Positions 16,400 to 24,553 of a stretch of DNA of 64,000 nt are shown here, one piece after another. Within the stretch, counting starts at the first letter, position 1. The number at the start of each line of letters is the position of its first letter. The notes beneath the pieces are model-generated. The model was given only the letters and a program-made list of their open reading frames with translations, searched no databases and was not told the DNA's origin. The stretch comes from an uncultured Bacteroidales bacterium. Its GTDB lineage: Bacteria > Bacteroidota > Bacteroidia > Bacteroidales > Paludibacteraceae. The stretch covers positions 62,001 to 126,000 of the forward strand of contig CAMHOY010000003.1 of NCBI GenBank assembly GCA_946186915.1, in the 5' to 3' direction. A program made the translations under genes and the position numbers.

Positions 16400-18246
16400 A
16401 TCTTCTGGTCTTCAAGGTTGTTAATCAAATTCGTGGTGGCCTTGTAGAGGTCATCCATCGCGTGGTCGGTGGAAGGCGCATAGCGGGCGAACTCTGCCGT
16501 CGAAAGGACATTCTTCACATCGGCGATGAGAGTATCGCTTACTCCCTTTTGTGCCAGCAACGAAGCGATATTTTCTTTGTTCAGATCTGCCATCGGGATG
16601 GACAGGCGATCGCTGAGGTACGTCCATGCGGCCTTTTCAATGGCGGCATAGAAGGCGTTGGAGTCATTGGCTTTTAATGCTTTCTCGGCTGCCTTCAGAC
16701 GTTTCTTCGCTACCTTGTTGGCGCGCTTGTAACGTACGCGGGTGATATCCGCATTCTCCTTGATCTGCTTGCGCAGAACAATCAAAAGCACGATGGCAAT
16801 CAGCAACGGGATGACGTACCACAACCAGACATGTTGAATACGGAGAGTGGATGGCTGACGACTGATAGCGGATGACTTGACATCGATATATCGGATGTCG
16901 GTGCCGAGTTGCTTGATGTCTTCCTTATGCGTGTAAGAGATAATTTGTCCCTCACCATTGTCACCATTCTCACCATTCGCACCGTTGCCTCTCTTCACAT
17001 GTATCGTATATTCGGGGGTGGAGAGGGTGCGATAAGTCTTGTCTTCGATGTCGAAATAACTGAAGTTGATAGCCGGAATGGTGTATTCTCCTGCACTGCG
17101 CGGGATAGCCAAGCACTCGATGGACTTGGTGCCGCTCACGCCGGCTGTCGTGGTGTTGAAGTTATTCGTCACCTTCGGGTCGTAAGGCTCGAACCCTTCC
17201 GGCCAGTCGATGGCGGGGGTCTTGATGAGTTTCATGTTGCCTGCGCCGCTGATGTCGATCTTGATGGTCACAGCGTCGTTCGTCTGCAGCTCCGTCTGTG
17301 AGATAGACGGAGTCATGGTGAACTTACCTACACCTCCTGAGAATCCGGCTGGTTTACCACCGGGCAGCGCCGCTACATGAATAGTCACGCCCGGGGCGGT
17401 GAGCATCTTCGTGACGGTGGTGTACGAACCGAAGAAATCATCGAAAATAGAACGCACGCGTTGTTGGGTCTGCACGCGCAGCACCGCTTCGAAGTTAGCA
17501 GGGTCAATCTTGATATCTCCAGAGTGTTGCGGATAAAGAATGGTGCGGTACAGCACAGCCGTTTGATAGTTACGACCGTTGTAGTGCTCCAACTGTGTCT
17601 GTATCTCGCCCTGCTCCAAGTCCTGCTTGAGAAAACCCGTGAACTCCGGTAACTTCGTGTTATTGGTCAACTGGGCAACGTCCACGTTCGCGAAATAGAG
17701 CTTGTACGTGATCATCAGCGCTTCCTGTTCATGCACGCGTGTCTTCGACGCAATGGTGCGCACGAACAGATTCTCGGAGGTGACAGCACCCGAAGAACTG
17801 CTCTGGCTGCTCTGGGTAGTCGGGCTACTCTGACGGCTTCCGGCTGACTGCTGATTGCTTTCTTCTTGGTCTGCCGGCAGAACTTGTATCCGCACACCGT
17901 TGGACTGCACGTTCTCGCCATCTACTTTCACGGTCGCAGGACCGATGGTGAACGTTCCGGCCTTCTGCGCCATCAGGGTGTAGGTGTACGTCTGTTCGAA
18001 AGAAGACGTGCGGTGACCGTTGACGAAAGAAGTACTGCTGCTCGTCGAAGTGTACGGGCCGGCTAAGTAGTCGAAGTCCGTGAACTCCGGCGCACGCAAA
18101 TCACGGCTGCGCTGGTTCACCGTGTAGGTCAACTGAAACGGACGCCCGACAATCACCTGACTCGGCGCCTGTGCCCGAAAAACCACTTCATCGGCAAAAA
18201 CCGACAAAGTGATTAAAGATAATAGTATAGTTAAAATCTTTTTCAT
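16396..18246 (-). CDS. batD: BatD-like membrane protein
   Basis: This 616-residue protein has a signal peptide (ending SVFADEVV), a long periplasmic part of tandem beta-sandwich domains (opening RAPSQVIVGRPFQLTYTVN), one membrane segment near residues 478-500 and a helical cytoplasmic tail. That is the BatD/BatA-associated layout. Two low-complexity linkers stand out: SAGSRQSSPTTQSSQSSSSG near residue 135, and GNGANGENGDNGEG near residue 425. The second resembles the NGE repeats of BatX. A compound palindrome fills the 126-base gap to batC. Its role in the Bat complex is unresolved. Confidence 0.87.
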   Translation of the reverse strand: MKKILTILLSLITLSVFADEVVFRAQAPSQVIVGRPFQLTYTVNQRSRDLRAPEFTDFDYLAGPYTSTSSSTSFVNGHRTSSFEQTYTYTLMAQKAGTFTIGPATVKVDGENVQSNGVRIQVLPADQEESNQQSAGSRQSSPTTQSSQSSSSGAVTSENLFVRTIASKTRVHEQEALMITYKLYFANVDVAQLTNNTKLPEFTGFLKQDLEQGEIQTQLEHYNGRNYQTAVLYRTILYPQHSGDIKIDPANFEAVLRVQTQQRVRSIFDDFFGSYTTVTKMLTAPGVTIHVAALPGGKPAGFSGGVGKFTMTPSISQTELQTNDAVTIKIDISGAGNMKLIKTPAIDWPEGFEPYDPKVTNNFNTTTAGVSGTKSIECLAIPRSAGEYTIPAINFSYFDIEDKTYRTLSTPEYTIHVKRGNGANGENGDNGEGQIISYTHKEDIKQLGTDIRYIDVKSSAISRQPSTLRIQHVWLWYVIPLLIAIVLLIVLRKQIKENADITRVRYKRANKVAKKRLKAAEKALKANDSNAFYAAIEKAAWTYLSDRLSIPMADLNKENIASLLAQKGVSDTLIADVKNVLSTAEFARYAPSTDHAMDDLYKATTNLINNLEDQKI

Positions 18247-18251
18247 ATTCG

Positions 18252-18360
18252 TAAAATAAACTCGGGATGTAAACCAGCGAAGCGTTTGCAGCCCGAAGAA
18301 GCGTAGGACGAGACGAAGGCACTCTACGAGTGATTTTAATCACGAAGTCGTGCGAAGTCT
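18252..18360. repeat. compound palindrome, related copy C, between batC and batD
   Basis: A first hairpin (CGGG.TGTAAACC with GCGTTTGCA.CCCG) is followed by nested and chained small stems: GGAC/GTCC, GAC/GTC, CACTC-TAC-GAGTG, GTGAT-TTTA-ATCAC and CACGA-AG-TCGTG. The hairpin-plus-nested-stems layout matches copies A (23178-23287) and B (8893-8998), and the motif GTAAACCAnCG is shared with A. Confidence 0.6.
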
Positions 18361-18372
18361 CAGTCCAAGCGC

Positions 18373-19074
18373 CTACCACTCCTTCTCAACTCTGCGTTTC
18401 TTACCCTGTTGCTTTTGCAACTTCTCTTGGGTGTCTTGCTCGTCTTGCTCCAGCGCCTGTAAGATCTGCTCGGCCGTCTCTTTATCCATCTGATCCTCGT
18501 TCTGCTGCGGTTGTTCCTGTTGCTCTTGCTGATCCTGATTCTGGTCTTGTTGCTCTTGTTGTTGCTGTTGCTGTTGTTGCTGTTGCTGCTGATCTTGGTT
18601 CTGGTTCTGGTTTTGCTGCTGTTGCTGCTGCTGTTGTAACAACTCCATGGCTTTCACCAGGTTGTACCGTGTGTCGTTGTCTTTCGGGTTAGACCGCAGA
18701 GACTCTTGATACGCGCCCACAGCCTTGTCGTATTGTTGTTGCGCAAAATGACAGTTACCGATGTTATGCATCGCTTTGGCATAACGCTCCTTGTCTTCTT
18801 TGCGGTCAAGCATCTTGGCGGCAGTCGAGAACTCTGACAGCGCGTCTTCGTACTTGTCCTGACGATAGAGAGCGTCACCTAAGTTATAGTGCGCCTCGTA
18901 GCCGTTCTTGTTCTTCTCTATACCACGGCGGTAGTCCACTTCCGCCTCTGTGTAGTTCTGCTTCTTGTATTGGCGGTTGCCTTTACGTACATCGCCCGCT
19001 TCTTTCTGGGCAAAAACCTCAGAACTGAAGGCGAACAGGAATACGACTAATATACTTTTAACTATCCACTTCAT
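18373..19074 (-). CDS. batC: BatC-like TPR protein with glutamine-rich tail
   Basis: This 233-residue protein begins with a signal peptide (SILVVFLFAFSSEVFAQ). Three TPR units follow at about residues 30-135: YKKQNYTEAEVDYRRGIEKN, DKYEDALSEFSTAAKML and QQYDKAVGAYQESLRSNP. A tail of about 75 residues (about 140-215) is almost entirely Q, N, D and E. TPR proteins of this size form the third Bat gene in Bacteroidetes. The tail is encoded by an impure CAG/CAA-type tract and could vary in length between strains. It ends in a charged KKRRVEKEW. Confidence 0.85.
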   Translation of the reverse strand: MKWIVKSILVVFLFAFSSEVFAQKEAGDVRKGNRQYKKQNYTEAEVDYRRGIEKNKNGYEAHYNLGDALYRQDKYEDALSEFSTAAKMLDRKEDKERYAKAMHNIGNCHFAQQQYDKAVGAYQESLRSNPKDNDTRYNLVKAMELLQQQQQQQQNQNQNQDQQQQQQQQQQQQEQQDQNQDQQEQQEQPQQNEDQMDKETAEQILQALEQDEQDTQEKLQKQQGKKRRVEKEW

Positions 19075-19081
19075 AACTTCT

Positions 19082-19116
19082 CTAAACTCTAAACTCTAAA
19101 CACTAAACACTAAACT
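19082..19116. repeat. 7-base tandem array CTAAACT/CTAAACA between batB and batC
   Basis: Five 7-base units. The batB stop (TAG on the minus strand, 19110-19112) is the first three bases of the fifth unit, so the array begins exactly at the end of batB and runs to within 8 bases of the batC start codon. Confidence 0.88.
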
Positions 19117-20138
19117 TTCTCTCCGAAAATATCCAGACGGGTGATGGCTTTGTTCTTGCGGTTGAAGATAAAGAAGTCAATCACAAGCAGTAACAGGGCA
19201 ATCAAAGCAAAGCTTTGGAACTGCTCGTTATAGTCGGTATAGACTTGCGTCTCTATCTCCTGCGTCGCCAGTTTGTCAAGCTCTTTCTGGATGGCTTTGG
19301 TGGCGGTGTTGGTGTTGTCGCACCGCACGTAGATACCTCCTCCGGCCTGCGCAATCTCGCGGCACATGTCTTCGTTCAACCGGCTGACAACTACATTGCC
19401 TTCGCGGTCTTTGCGGAAGTTATTTGTGCCGGGCATGGGGATAGGACTGCCTTCAGGCTTGCCGATACCTACTACCAGCACGCGGATACCCGCTTCTTTA
19501 GCACGTTGGGCTACTGCCACCGCATCGTCTTCGTGGTTCTCGCCATCTGTGATAAGGATAATCGCACGGCTGGCATCGCTCTGTTCCCCGAAACAGCGGA
19601 TGCTGGTACTGAGCGCTGCGCCGATGGCTGTTCCTTGTGTCTTGATGAGTTCGGGCTTGATGGAGTTGAGGAACATCTTTGCGGATACGTAGTCACACGT
19701 GATTGGCAGTTGGACAAAGGCATCGCCGGCGAAGACGACAAGTCCTACTTTGTCATTGACCATGTTGTCCATCAACTTGGACAGCATCTGTTTGGCGCGG
19801 TCAAGACGGTTCGGTGCCACATCTTCCGCGAGCATCGAGTTAGAGATATCCAGCGCCACGATGGCCTCGATGCCCTGCCTTTTCTCTGTACGCTCGCTCT
19901 GACCGAACTGAGGACGCGCGGCGGCGATGATGAGTAGCGTCAACGCTACCAGCACGATAGTGAACTTAACCGTCGGACGCACACGACTCGCGTTCGGCAT
20001 CAAGGCTTCCATCAACTCAGGGTCACCAAACTCCTGCAACTGACGACGCTTGCGAATGGTGTATAACCAGTAGGCTATCGCAAAAACCGGCACACTCACC
20101 AGCAAACATAAAACTTCTATATTAGCAAATCGAAACAT
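19110..20138 (-). CDS. batB: BatB-like VWA domain membrane protein
   Basis: This 342-residue protein has two N-terminal membrane segments (about 8-25 and 55-75), a von Willebrand A domain and a C-terminal membrane segment (about 310-330). The metal site is intact: VALDISNSMLAED (DxSxS, about residue 94), a threonine in KTQGTAIGAAL, and ILITDGENHEDD. It is paired with the adjacent, similar BatA, as in other Bacteroidetes. Bat proteins have been linked to aerotolerance and envelope stress, but no biochemical activity is established for them. Confidence 0.9.
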   Translation of the reverse strand: MFRFANIEVLCLLVSVPVFAIAYWLYTIRKRRQLQEFGDPELMEALMPNASRVRPTVKFTIVLVALTLLIIAAARPQFGQSERTEKRQGIEAIVALDISNSMLAEDVAPNRLDRAKQMLSKLMDNMVNDKVGLVVFAGDAFVQLPITCDYVSAKMFLNSIKPELIKTQGTAIGAALSTSIRCFGEQSDASRAIILITDGENHEDDAVAVAQRAKEAGIRVLVVGIGKPEGSPIPMPGTNNFRKDREGNVVVSRLNEDMCREIAQAGGGIYVRCDNTNTATKAIQKELDKLATQEIETQVYTDYNEQFQSFALIALLLLVIDFFIFNRKNKAITRLDIFGEKV

Positions 20139-20163
20139 AGTCTTTTGTTTTGAATTGCCCTTT

Positions 20164-20198
20164 CTCCCTCCCTTGAGGGGAGGGCGGGGAGGGGCTTT
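20164..20198 (-). repeat. GC-rich palindromic element between batA and batB
   Basis: CTCCCTCCC-TTGA-GGGGAGGGCGGGGAGGGGCTTT. This copy of the family is intergenic and abuts the batA stop codon (TAA on the minus strand, 20197-20199). The other copies seen lie inside genes. Confidence 0.82.
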
Positions 20199-21183
20199 AA
20201 TTACTTATTGTGCGTAGCACAAAATATCTCAAGATAATCTCAAGCAGCAGGCAGGCAAGGGCGGCAAAGAGGAACGGAGCGAAGTTCTCCGTGTGTTTGC
20301 TGTACTCGCGTACACGCATCTTCGTCTTCTCCAACTGGTCGATCTGCTCGTAGATACTCTTCAGACTGCCGTTGTCCGTCGCGCGGAAATACTGTCCGCC
20401 CGTGATCTCGGCAATGCGGCGCAACGTGCCTTCGTCGAACTCCGAATCCATCGTCACGTACTGACGACCCATCGGAGTGTTTACCGGCACGCGCGTCTGA
20501 CCATAACTGCCCACACCCACCGTATAGACGCGGATACCGAACGTCTTCGCGATCTCGGCAGCCGTCTGCGGGTCGATGTCGCCGCGGTTATTGCTACCAT
20601 CGGTCAACAAGATCACTACTTTGCTCTTCGTCTGACTGTCTTTCATCCGGTTCACGGCATTCGCCAATCCAAGACCGATAGCCGTACCATCTTCGATCAT
20701 GCCGTACTCAACGGATTGGAAGAGGTTAACCAACACTGCGTGGTCGGTCGTCAACGGACATTGCGTGAAGCTCTCTCCGGCGAACACCACCAGTCCAATC
20801 TGGTCGTTCGGACGGGCAATCACGAAATCCGAGGCTACTTGTTTGGCGGCCTCTAAACGATTCGGACGCAAGTCTTCCGCCAGCATCGTGCCGGAGATAT
20901 CCAGCGCCATCATGATGTCGATACCTTCCGTGCTCTCCGACGACCAGCGGTTGGTCAACTGTGGACGCGCGAGCGCGAGGGATAATAAGGTGATGACAGC
21001 CACGCGCAGCGCAAACGGCACGTGTAACAGCCAGATACGCCAACTCTTCGGCTGTGCCGCTAAGGTCGAGGTGTCGGAGAGTTGTACACTCGCATCACTC
21101 TTCCATAACTCGTATGCATACCAACTGATAACGGGTATCAGTAGCAGTAATAAGAATAAATATCCCGGATTAGCAAAACTCAT
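20197..21183 (-). CDS. batA: BatA-like VWA domain membrane protein
   Basis: This 328-residue protein has the topology of BatB: N-terminal membrane segments, a VWA domain and a C-terminal membrane segment. Its metal motif is MALDISGTMLAEDL (DxSxT variant, about residue 92), with EDGTAIGLGLANAV and VILLTDGSNNRGDI. Its ATG overlaps the stop of the preceding gene as ATGA, showing coupled translation. The stop codon lies at the edge of a GC-rich palindromic element that separates it from batB. Confidence 0.92.
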   Translation of the reverse strand: MSFANPGYLFLLLLLIPVISWYAYELWKSDASVQLSDTSTLAAQPKSWRIWLLHVPFALRVAVITLLSLALARPQLTNRWSSESTEGIDIMMALDISGTMLAEDLRPNRLEAAKQVASDFVIARPNDQIGLVVFAGESFTQCPLTTDHAVLVNLFQSVEYGMIEDGTAIGLGLANAVNRMKDSQTKSKVVILLTDGSNNRGDIDPQTAAEIAKTFGIRVYTVGVGSYGQTRVPVNTPMGRQYVTMDSEFDEGTLRRIAEITGGQYFRATDNGSLKSIYEQIDQLEKTKMRVREYSKHTENFAPFLFAALACLLLEIILRYFVLRTISN

Positions 21184-22121
21184 ACTTCTTCCTCCTCACC
21201 ATTTTCACCATTCTCACCATTCTCACCATTCTCACCATTCTCACCATTTTCACCATTAGTGAGCTTCGTCTCATTCACGAAATCATACGCCGTAGTAAGA
21301 GCTTGCTCGTTCTCGTCGGGCGTCGTGTGCCATTTGGCAAACTTCACCAAGTCCGCTAACTGCAGCATCTTGCTAAGTTTTGTAAAGAGCTCTTTGTCGA
21401 TGAGCGGTTTCATGGCGCGCAGCGTCTCATCCGAGGTCTTCTCCGTACTCTGCACGTCGAAACGGCGGCCGATATACTCACGAACGACATCCGTCAGTTC
21501 TGTTTGGTATTCTTTCACCTTGCCATCCTTCCATATCTTCGCGGCCTTGATCTCGTCGAGTTTCTCCAACGCTACTTCGTCTGCCGGACGCAGCAGGTCC
21601 GGATTGATAGGCTCTTCTTCAGGCTTGCGTTTGCTTTCCAACCAGCGCCAGAGATAATAACCGCCGACACACAGACCTGCTATCAGCAGACCCAAAAGGA
21701 TCCAACGGATGATGCCCCACCACCAGATAGGTGCTTTCTCGATATCTTTGATATCGGTGATGGCGAGCGTCGTATCTACCTCAAACGGCTGAACGACATT
21801 CAGCGCCATGGATTCGGTCCAGAACGTGTCCGTGCCGCTTGCTACAGCGATCGGGTTGATGACGAACAAACTGTCCTTGAAACTCGTCAGCGTCAGGTAT
21901 TGGTTCAACTGAACGCGGCCGTCCGCCAAGGTCAGCGTATCGACGATCGTCTTGTCAATAATCTCGATGCCGTCCTGCAGCGACTCGCCGAAAACAGGCA
22001 TCTCTACCTGTTCCGTAGCATCATGCGTCACCTGCAGATGCAGGTCCGTCTGATCGCCTAACATCAGCGTCGTCGAGTCGATACTCGCGCTAACTATTAT
22101 CGCTAATAAGATATTTAACAT
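21180..22121 (-). CDS. Bat-operon membrane protein with NGE repeats (DUF4381-like)
   Basis: This 313-residue protein lies between the DUF58 gene and batA, where Bacteroidetes usually carry a DUF4381-type protein. It has a short signal peptide, a periplasmic beta-rich domain (to about residue 130), one membrane segment at about 132-158 (IIRWILLGLLIAGLCVGGYY), and a cytoplasmic helical domain (EYQTELTDVVREYIGRRF). It ends in seven copies of N-G-E, encoded by a 9-base repeat (CACCATTCT), followed by EEEEV. The repeat is in frame, so copy-number change would alter only tail length. I call it batX in the summary only for convenience. Confidence 0.78.
   Translation of the reverse strand: MLNILLAIIVSASIDSTTLMLGDQTDLHLQVTHDATEQVEMPVFGESLQDGIEIIDKTIVDTLTLADGRVQLNQYLTLTSFKDSLFVINPIAVASGTDTFWTESMALNVVQPFEVDTTLAITDIKDIEKAPIWWWGIIRWILLGLLIAGLCVGGYYLWRWLESKRKPEEEPINPDLLRPADEVALEKLDEIKAAKIWKDGKVKEYQTELTDVVREYIGRRFDVQSTEKTSDETLRAMKPLIDKELFTKLSKMLQLADLVKFAKWHTTPDENEQALTTAYDFVNETKLTNGENGENGENGENGENGENGEEEEV
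21189..21256 (-). repeat. 9-base in-frame repeat encoding the N-G-E tail
   Basis: About seven near-identical 9-base units (ACCATTCTC/ACCATTTTC on the plus strand) code for the acidic tail of the Bat-operon membrane protein. A short relative encodes NGENGDNGE in batD near 16955-16985. Confidence 0.88.
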
Positions 22122-22149
22122 TTTATTCTTTTATTTATTTTTTTAGGCG

Positions 22150-22240
22150 CAGCATGATATTCTCCCGGAGGCGTCTCGAGCGGTTGGGGTCCGCGAGAGT
22201 CGTCGAGCATGGGGCGAGTTACTCCGGAGAATATGCATGC
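22150..22240. repeat. inverted-repeat element upstream of the NGE-repeat gene
   Basis: GCATGATATTCTCCCGGAG and CTCCGGAGAATATGCATGC are near-perfect inverted arms about 45 bases apart, enclosing GC-rich smaller stems. It occupies most of the 143-base gap between the DUF58 gene and the next gene, so it lies inside the operon transcript. Confidence 0.7.
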
Positions 22241-22264
22241 AAGCCTTATGCATTCCGAACGCTC

Positions 22265-23155
22265 TCAACTATGAAAAAGCATCATCAGTTTTTTCACATA
22301 GTCCTCATCCGTCCGCATACTCACATGGTTCATTCCGGTCTTCGTATAGACGGTCTCTAAGGCCGCTTGCTGGTCACGCCATGCCTGCCCGTAGGCGTTG
22401 CGTACACTCGCCAAGCTGGTATCAGCCCAGACACGCGCACCCGTCTCCGGATCACGTACCTTCAGTAGACCCACGTTCGGCATCTCTGCATCGCGCCGGT
22501 CGTAGATCTGTATCGCACTCAGGTCATGCTTCCGACTTGCGATGACAATAGGCGATGTCTGCCCCCTTCCTTTCAGGGAAGGGTCGGGGATAGGCACCCC
22601 TATAAAATCGCTTATCAAGAACGCTGTACAACGCCGTTTCTGGGCGTTGATCAGGAATTGAAGGGCGGCATTGATATCCGTACCGTGATGTTCGGGCTCG
22701 AAACTCAGCAACTCGCGGATGATATGCAATACATGACTCTTACCTTTCTTCGGCGGAATGAATTTCTCTACGCGGTCGGAGAAGAAGATCACGCCCACTT
22801 TGTCGTTGTTCTCGATCGTTGAGAAGGCGAGAGTAGCGGCTACTTCGGCCATCGTGTCGCGTTTCATCTGACTCACCGTACCAAAGTTACGGCTGCCACT
22901 GACATCGACGAGTAACATCACCGTCAGCTCTCGCTCTTCTTCATAGACCTTGATGTAAGGACGGTTCATGCGAGCCGTCACGTTCCAGTCAATGGAACGT
23001 ACATCATCACCCGGCTGGTATTCGCGCACCTCGCTAAACGCCATACCACGACCCTTGAACTGGCTGTGGTACTCGCCTGCGAAGATATTGCGACTCAACC
23101 CGTGGGTCTTGATCTCTATCTTCCTGACTTTTTGTAATAACTCTTCTGAAGTCAT
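22265..23155 (-). CDS. DUF58 domain protein
   Basis: This 296-residue soluble protein has the DUF58 core: EYQPGDDVRSIDWNVTARMNRPYIKVYEEERELTVMLLVDVSGS. The VWA-like metal motif is VDVSGSRNF, and AFLISDF follows. DUF58 proteins accompany MoxR ATPases and are thought to be their effectors or substrates. Residues near 193-207 (VPIPDPSLKGRGQ) are encoded by a GC-rich palindromic element at 22563-22596, placed in a surface loop between a strand and the conserved ASRKHDLSAIQIYD segment. It is the second gene of the moxR-bat operon. Confidence 0.93.
   Translation of the reverse strand: MTSEELLQKVRKIEIKTHGLSRNIFAGEYHSQFKGRGMAFSEVREYQPGDDVRSIDWNVTARMNRPYIKVYEEERELTVMLLVDVSGSRNFGTVSQMKRDTMAEVAATLAFSTIENNDKVGVIFFSDRVEKFIPPKKGKSHVLHIIRELLSFEPEHHGTDINAALQFLINAQKRRCTAFLISDFIGVPIPDPSLKGRGQTSPIVIASRKHDLSAIQIYDRRDAEMPNVGLLKVRDPETGARVWADTSLASVRNAYGQAWRDQQAALETVYTKTGMNHVSMRTDEDYVKKLMMLFHS
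22563..22596 (-). repeat. GC-rich palindromic element inserted in frame in the DUF58 gene
   Basis: CCCTTCC-TTTCA-GGGAAGGG followed by TCGGGGATAGGC. It is read in frame as PIPDPSLKGRG; PSLKG is identical to both pepP copies. Confidence 0.82.
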
Positions 23156-23177
23156 AAATCATTTGATTTATTCAATT

Positions 23178-23287
23178 GGGGCCCCCAGCGTAAACCAACG
23201 TAGTGTTTGTGATGGGGAGATCGGAGGCAATGGTCGCACCTACCAATTAGCGGAGCGGTTTGGTCCTTTGCGATCCATTTGCCGAAC
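23178..23287. repeat. compound palindrome, copy A, between moxR and the DUF58 gene
   Basis: A first hairpin (CCCC...GTAAAC with GTTTGT...GGGG) is followed by nested stems: TCGGAGGCAA with TTTGCCGA, TGGTCGC with GCGATCCA, and ACCAA with TTGGT. These surround the loop TTAGCGGAGCGGT (23247-23259), identical to that of copy B at 8957-8969, while the stems differ by compensating changes. Confidence 0.75.
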
Positions 23288-23289
23288 AA

Positions 23290-24285
23290 TCAAGGTACCT
23301 GTACTGCGTTCAGTACTTCCGTAATCACATCCTCCGTCGTGACGTTATTTGCCTCGGCTTCATAGGTCAGACCGATACGGTGACGCAGCACGTCGTAGCA
23401 TACGGCACGTACATCCTCCGGCGTCACGTAGCCTCTCCTATGAATAAACGCGTACGCACGCGCTGCCTTCGCGAGGTTGATACTTGCACGGGGACTGCCA
23501 CCGAAAGCAATCATCTGCTTCAGGTCCTTCAATCCGTACTCTTCCGGATTACGCGTAGCAAACACGATATCCACGATATATTTCTCGATCTTCTCGTCCA
23601 GATAAACCTCCTCCACGATCTTGCGTGCCTTGATGATGTCGGCGGTGCTCAAGATCGGCAGAACGGTCTTCTTCTCGCTGGCGATGTTCTGACGGATGAT
23701 GGCCTGCTCCTCTTCTTTCTTCGGATAACCGATCACCACCTTCAGCATGAAACGGTCAGTCTGTGCCTCAGGCAGAGGATACGTACCTTCCTGCTCAATC
23801 GGGTTCTGAGTAGCCAGAACCAGGAACGGATCGTCCAACTTGAACGTCTGCTCGCCGATCGTCACTTGACGCTCCTGCATGGCCTCTAACAACGCACTCT
23901 GCACTTTCGCCGGAGCACGGTTGATCTCATCGGCCAACACAAAATTAGCGAAGATCGGACCACGTTTGATCTTGAACTCTTCGCTCTTCTGGCTGTAGAT
24001 CTGCGTACCGATCACATCCGCCGGCAGCAAATCCGGAGTAAACTGTATACGACTGAAATTTGCCTTGATGAGGTCGCTTAAGGTCTTGATAGCGAGGGTT
24101 TTTGCCAAACCCGGCACGCCTTCCAACAATATGTGCCCATCGCTCAACAGACCAATAAGCAAACTCTCTACCAAATGCTTCTGACCTACGATTACTTGAT
24201 TCATGCCTAAGGTCAACGCATCTACAAACGAACTCTCGCGCTCCACGCGCTCTTGCAGTTCACGAATATCCACTGGATTTTGCAT
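23290..24285 (-). CDS. moxR: MoxR family AAA+ ATPase
   Basis: MoxR ATPases are AAA+ chaperone-like proteins that act with VWA proteins. The 331-residue protein has Walker A LLEGVPGLAKTL (about residues 55-66), Walker B NFVLADEINRAPAKVQ (about 119-134), sensor 1 VLATQNPIEQEGTYPLPEAQTDRF and the C-terminal lid with GGSPRASINLAKAARA. This is a full-length normal member. It is the first gene of the moxR-DUF58-bat operon and has a sigma-54 promoter match 38 bases upstream. Confidence 0.96.
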   Translation of the reverse strand: MQNPVDIRELQERVERESSFVDALTLGMNQVIVGQKHLVESLLIGLLSDGHILLEGVPGLAKTLAIKTLSDLIKANFSRIQFTPDLLPADVIGTQIYSQKSEEFKIKRGPIFANFVLADEINRAPAKVQSALLEAMQERQVTIGEQTFKLDDPFLVLATQNPIEQEGTYPLPEAQTDRFMLKVVIGYPKKEEEQAIIRQNIASEKKTVLPILSTADIIKARKIVEEVYLDEKIEKYIVDIVFATRNPEEYGLKDLKQMIAFGGSPRASINLAKAARAYAFIHRRGYVTPEDVRAVCYDVLRHRIGLTYEAEANNVTTEDVITEVLNAVQVP

Positions 24286-24322
24286 AGTATAATGTAATTA
24301 TAATTTTCCGCAATTTTTACCA

Positions 24323-24336
24323 CAAATTTCGTGCCA
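24323..24336 (-). promoter_or_regulatory. putative sigma-54 promoter of the moxR-bat operon
   Basis: Minus-strand TTGGCACGAAATTTGT fits the -24 element (TTGGCACG) and -12 element (TTG) with correct spacing. Transcription would start near 24311, leaving a leader of about 26 bases. The 14-base core is identical to that before htpG. A long imperfect palindrome starts just upstream, at 24341. Confidence 0.6.
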
Positions 24337-24340
24337 AAAC

Positions 24341-24487
24341 AAATGCTTACTCGGAAAATTTTAACAAGAATAGATAAATCTATGTTTTTAGCTGATGATA
24401 GAGCTATTGTACTTGTACGGAATGGCTCTATCGACGGCTGAAAACAAGGGTGTGAGCCCGTTTGTTAAAATTTCCGAGCAAGCATTT
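24341..24487. repeat. long imperfect palindrome upstream of moxR
   Basis: The outer arms are 24341-24366 and 24463-24487 (AAATGCTTRCTCGG...TTAACA and its complement), with about two mismatches and one length difference. The inner arms are 24383-24405 and 24424-24446 (TGTTTTTAGC...ATAGAGC and complement). The whole 147 bases could fold as one interrupted stem. It could be a MITE-like remnant, a structured RNA, or an enhancer region for the adjacent sigma-54 promoter. No protein is encoded. Confidence 0.75.
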
Positions 24488-24553
24488 ACTGCTTTCTTTC
24501 GCGTTAAATTTTCTTTTCCTTTCTTTCCCTTTCTCCTCCGCATCTGTCCACTT

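Noticed and set aside
24341-24487. Integron attC site or insertion-sequence ends
   Set aside because: No integrase or transposase is present, no convincing GTTRRRY core pair was found, and no target duplication is clear. It was kept as an unclassified palindrome.
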